A stretch of DNA of 64,000 bases, taken from contig JAQXVY010000004.1 in NCBI GenBank assembly GCA_029225165.1, positions 1 to 64,000 on the forward strand. Reading direction: 5' to 3'. Under the pieces are notes generated by a model, which worked only from the letters and a program-made list of their open reading frames with translations, was not told where the DNA came from and searched no databases. The first letter of the stretch is position 1. Each line of letters begins with the position of its first letter. Shown piece by piece: positions 62,029 through 64,000 of the stretch. The DNA comes from Oscillospiraceae bacterium. Lineage in GTDB: Bacteria; Bacillota; Clostridia; Oscillospirales; Acutalibacteraceae. The position numbers and the translations under genes were made by a program.

Positions 62029-62547
62029 ATGACATTTTTTAAAGACAATAATGCATATGATATATCGTTCTTTGATACGGACAGCACAGCAAGGGATATT
62101 TCCTATAGCCCTGAGCCTGTTCGTAAGAAAAAGGGCAAAGTGGTTAGAATGCCACGCAGAAAAAGAGAACAGAATAGACGACGCAAGCACAATCCTCTTA
62201 AGTTAGCTGTTGGATTTGCACTTTCTGCTATTGTTGTTGCTGTTGTTGCCACCATGATCTATGGTCAGGTACAGCTTACCGAGCTTAATCAAAATATTGC
62301 CGATGCTCAGGATATGCTGGAGAACAGCCAAAGCGAGTACACTCAAATGCAGATGAAAGTTGACGCAAAGTACACAACTGCTATTGTAGAGGAGTATGCA
62401 CAGGACAAGCTGGGAATGTACAAGGCTTCCAACAGTCAAAAGGAATTTGTGGATCTTTCCAGCGGAGATAAAGCAGAGGTTGTGTCCGATGCTGATAAAA
62501 GTATCTTTGATACTATTGCGGATGCAATATCCTCTCTGTGGTCATAA
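62029..62547 (+). CDS. ftsL: FtsL-like cell division protein
   Basis: A 172-residue bitopic membrane protein of the divisome. A long basic cytoplasmic part (about 1-58, with KKKGKVVRMPRRKREQNRRR) precedes one membrane helix (LAVGFALSAIVVAVVATMIYG). A coiled-coil outer part follows (QLTELNQNIADAQDMLENSQ; heptad pattern to about 120) and an acidic tail of 35 residues. The sequence is poorly conserved in this family; placement between rsmH and a PBP gene supports FtsL. The N- and C-terminal extensions make it longer than E. coli FtsL (121 residues). Confidence 0.82.
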   Translation: MTFFKDNNAYDISFFDTDSTARDISYSPEPVRKKKGKVVRMPRRKREQNRRRKHNPLKLAVGFALSAIVVAVVATMIYGQVQLTELNQNIADAQDMLENSQSEYTQMQMKVDAKYTTAIVEEYAQDKLGMYKASNSQKEFVDLSSGDKAEVVSDADKSIFDTIADAISSLWS

Positions 62548-62583
62548 GTGGGACAGTTATGTAATAAGATTATAGAGGGTAAC

Positions 62584-62619
62584 AAGAGTTGAGATTAGGC
62601 GAATCTTAACTCTTTTTCC
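62584..62619 (+). terminator. Hairpin with U run between ftsL and the PBP gene
   Basis: Stem AAGAGTTGAGATT paired with AATCTTAACTCTT, 6-nt loop, then TTTCCG. It has the form of an intrinsic terminator but lies inside the dcw operon, so it may be an attenuator or an RNA-processing site. Confidence 0.65.
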
Positions 62620-62649
62620 GTATTTATTGAAAAGAAAGGAGCAGATAAA

Positions 62650-64000
62650 ATGTCAAAGCCAAAGCCGGGTGCAGCCCAAACACTTAGCCGAAGGTCTGCC
62701 TTACTGCTCATTATTCTTATATTGTTAGGTTTTGGAGCGGCAATTTGCCGTATTGCATTTTTGCAGATTGTAAAGGGCGAGGAGCTTAGCCAAAAGGCTG
62801 TTGAGCAACAGCTTCACGACACAGAAATATCTGCAAAAAGAGGTACAATTTACGACAGAAACGGAAAGCCACTTGCACAGAGTGCCTCTGTGTGGAGGGT
62901 TGTAATGGCTCCTGCATATTTTGAAGAAGATGAACAGAGGGAGTATGTTGCCGAGAATCTTGCAAAAATCCTTGACCTTAACTATGAGGATGTTTTAGAG
63001 GAAACAAAGCAAAATTCCTACTATGTCAATGTTAAGAGAAAGATTGAAAGTGAAGAAAGGGAGCAAATCCTAAAGCTTCAGGATAAGATTGAAGAAGAAT
63101 ACGGCATAAAAAATGTAATAGATTTGCTTGATGATTACAAAAGATATTACCCATACAACGAACTTGCATCTTCCGTAATCGGTTTTACCGGTGCGGACGA
63201 CCAAGGTCTTGAGGGAGTTGAATATCAGTACAACAAGTACCTCTCCGGTACAAAGGGCAGACTTGTTTCTGCAAGGAACTCAAGGGGTGCGGATATGCCC
63301 TTTGAGTATGAACAGAATATTGAGGCAGAGGACGGAAATAATATTGTTCTCACAATAGACGAAACTGTTCAGGCTATCTGCGAAAAATATATGGCTCAAA
63401 ATATACAGGACTTTAATGTATATAACCGTGGCTGTGCAATAATGATGGATGTAAATACCGGTGAAATTATTGCAATGGCAACTGTGGGAGGCTTTGACCT
63501 TAACGAGCCATACACCATTGCAGATAAGGAAACGAAGAAAGAGATTGACGCAATAACCGACGAAAAAAAGAAGAATAAAGCCATTAGCGAGGCACTTACA
63601 AAGCAATGGAGAAACAAGGCAATTTCCGACACCTATTATCCCGGTTCTGTATTTAAGATAATCACATCTTCAATGGGACTTGAGGAGGGCGTAATCTCCA
63701 CAGACGACACCTTCTTCTGCTCAGGCGGAATGACTGTGGGCGACAGGGAAATCCACTGTCACGATACTAACGGTCACGGCACACAAACCTTTGAACAGGC
63801 TATTATCAACTCCTGTAACCCTGCATTTATGCAGATTGGCGCAAAGATTGGTGCAGAAAAGTTTTGGGAGTATTATCAGGCTTTCGGCTTTTCTGAATTG
63901 ACAGGAATTGACCTGCCAGGCGAAAGTGACGACATATTCTTCTCCCAAGACGGTTCAATGCTTGTAACCGACCTTGCAGTTGCATCCTTTGGTCAGAACT
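62650..64000 (+). CDS. Division/sporulation penicillin-binding protein (FtsI/SpoVD), 3' end cut by window
   Basis: Not in the ORF track because it runs off the window. 450 codons are visible, starting MSKPKPGAAQTLSRRSALLL. Membrane helix about 17-40, then SAKRGTIYDRNG and the N-terminal pedestal (about 45-225). The transpeptidase begins about 230 with the SxxK site in YYPGSVFKII (near 335) and SxN as NSCNPAF (near 388). The KTG motif and any PASTA domains lie beyond the edge, so FtsI (PBP2B) and SpoVD cannot be told apart. AAAGGAG precedes the ATG. Position after ftsL is the standard dcw order. Confidence 0.93.
   Translation, partial: MSKPKPGAAQTLSRRSALLLIILILLGFGAAICRIAFLQIVKGEELSQKAVEQQLHDTEISAKRGTIYDRNGKPLAQSASVWRVVMAPAYFEEDEQREYVAENLAKILDLNYEDVLEETKQNSYYVNVKRKIESEEREQILKLQDKIEEEYGIKNVIDLLDDYKRYYPYNELASSVIGFTGADDQGLEGVEYQYNKYLSGTKGRLVSARNSRGADMPFEYEQNIEAEDGNNIVLTIDETVQAICEKYMAQNIQDFNVYNRGCAIMMDVNTGEIIAMATVGGFDLNEPYTIADKETKKEIDAITDEKKKNKAISEALTKQWRNKAISDTYYPGSVFKIITSSMGLEEGVISTDDTFFCSGGMTVGDREIHCHDTNGHGTQTFEQAIINSCNPAFMQIGAKIGAEKFWEYYQAFGFSELTGIDLPGESDDIFFSQDGSMLVTDLAVASFGQN

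Overview
The window looks like chromosome of a spore-forming, starch-degrading gut Firmicute of the Ruminococcus type (Oscillospiraceae), close in style to Ruminococcus bromii. This is an inference from gene content. The evidence is a spoIIID gene, a secreted type I pullulanase carrying a dockerin, many secreted Ruminococcus-type proteins (BspA-like leucine-rich repeats, Ig-like Big2 repeats, beta-propeller), low-GC intergenic DNA with canonical sigma-A promoters and U-rich terminators, and a Gram-positive dcw cluster. No rRNA, phage, CRISPR array or intact transposase was seen.

Layout. 1-1.7 kb: end of an ABC permease gene and its ATPase. 1.8-4.2 kb: spoIIID, a membrane-anchored phosphoesterase and a CYTH protein whose 5' leader carries an insertion. 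4.3-8.1 kb: methionine operon metF / detached MetH reactivation domain / MetH core. 8.4-12.1 kb: capD-like dehydratase and glmS. 12.2-15.5 kb: an FHA-FtsW fusion paired with a PBP. 15.8-18.7 kb: secA. 19-25 kb: secreted LRR proteins, DegV, NAD synthetase and a lipoprotein, mostly on the minus strand. 25.5-28.4 kb: trkA-trkH potassium uptake. 28.4-30.9 kb: Sfp-type transferase, a membrane protein and alr. 31-36.3 kb: polyprenyl-phosphate sugar transferase plus rmlABDC and a small DUF6472-like gene, a dTDP-rhamnose glycan operon. 36.8-41.9 kb: zinc-ribbon membrane protein, AEC transporter, LRR protein, LOG protein and a proteasome-fold hydrolase. 42-45.1 kb: dockerin pullulanase. 45.6-53.4 kb: a sortase-assembled pilus locus. 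53.5-53.8 kb: two tRNA-Pro genes. 54-60.2 kb: zinc ribbon, cardiolipin synthase and secreted proteins. 60.3 kb to the end: dcw cluster mraZ-rsmH-ftsL-pbp, cut by the window edge.

The most interesting region is 42-53 kb. A dockerin-bearing pullulanase is followed by a 1325-residue surface protein that starts with a carbohydrate-binding-like module, continues with a fibro-slime domain and isopeptide pilin domains, and is followed by a backbone pilin and two sortases. This suggests a pilus that places a possible starch-binding tip on the cell surface beside the amylosome-type enzyme. The window also holds a small proteasome-fold protein with a Ser1/Asp17/Lys33 layout.

Three groups of non-coding repeats run through the window: seven copies of an about 150-bp element with CTGTCATTCCGAG ends, two about 170-bp palindromic MITE-like elements sharing a core although their ends differ, and isolated ends of the second group. 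One 150-bp copy sits inside a 231-bp unit flanked by a 9-bp direct repeat, which looks like a real insertion. Start codons were moved from the ORF track where a ribosome binding site favoured an internal start.
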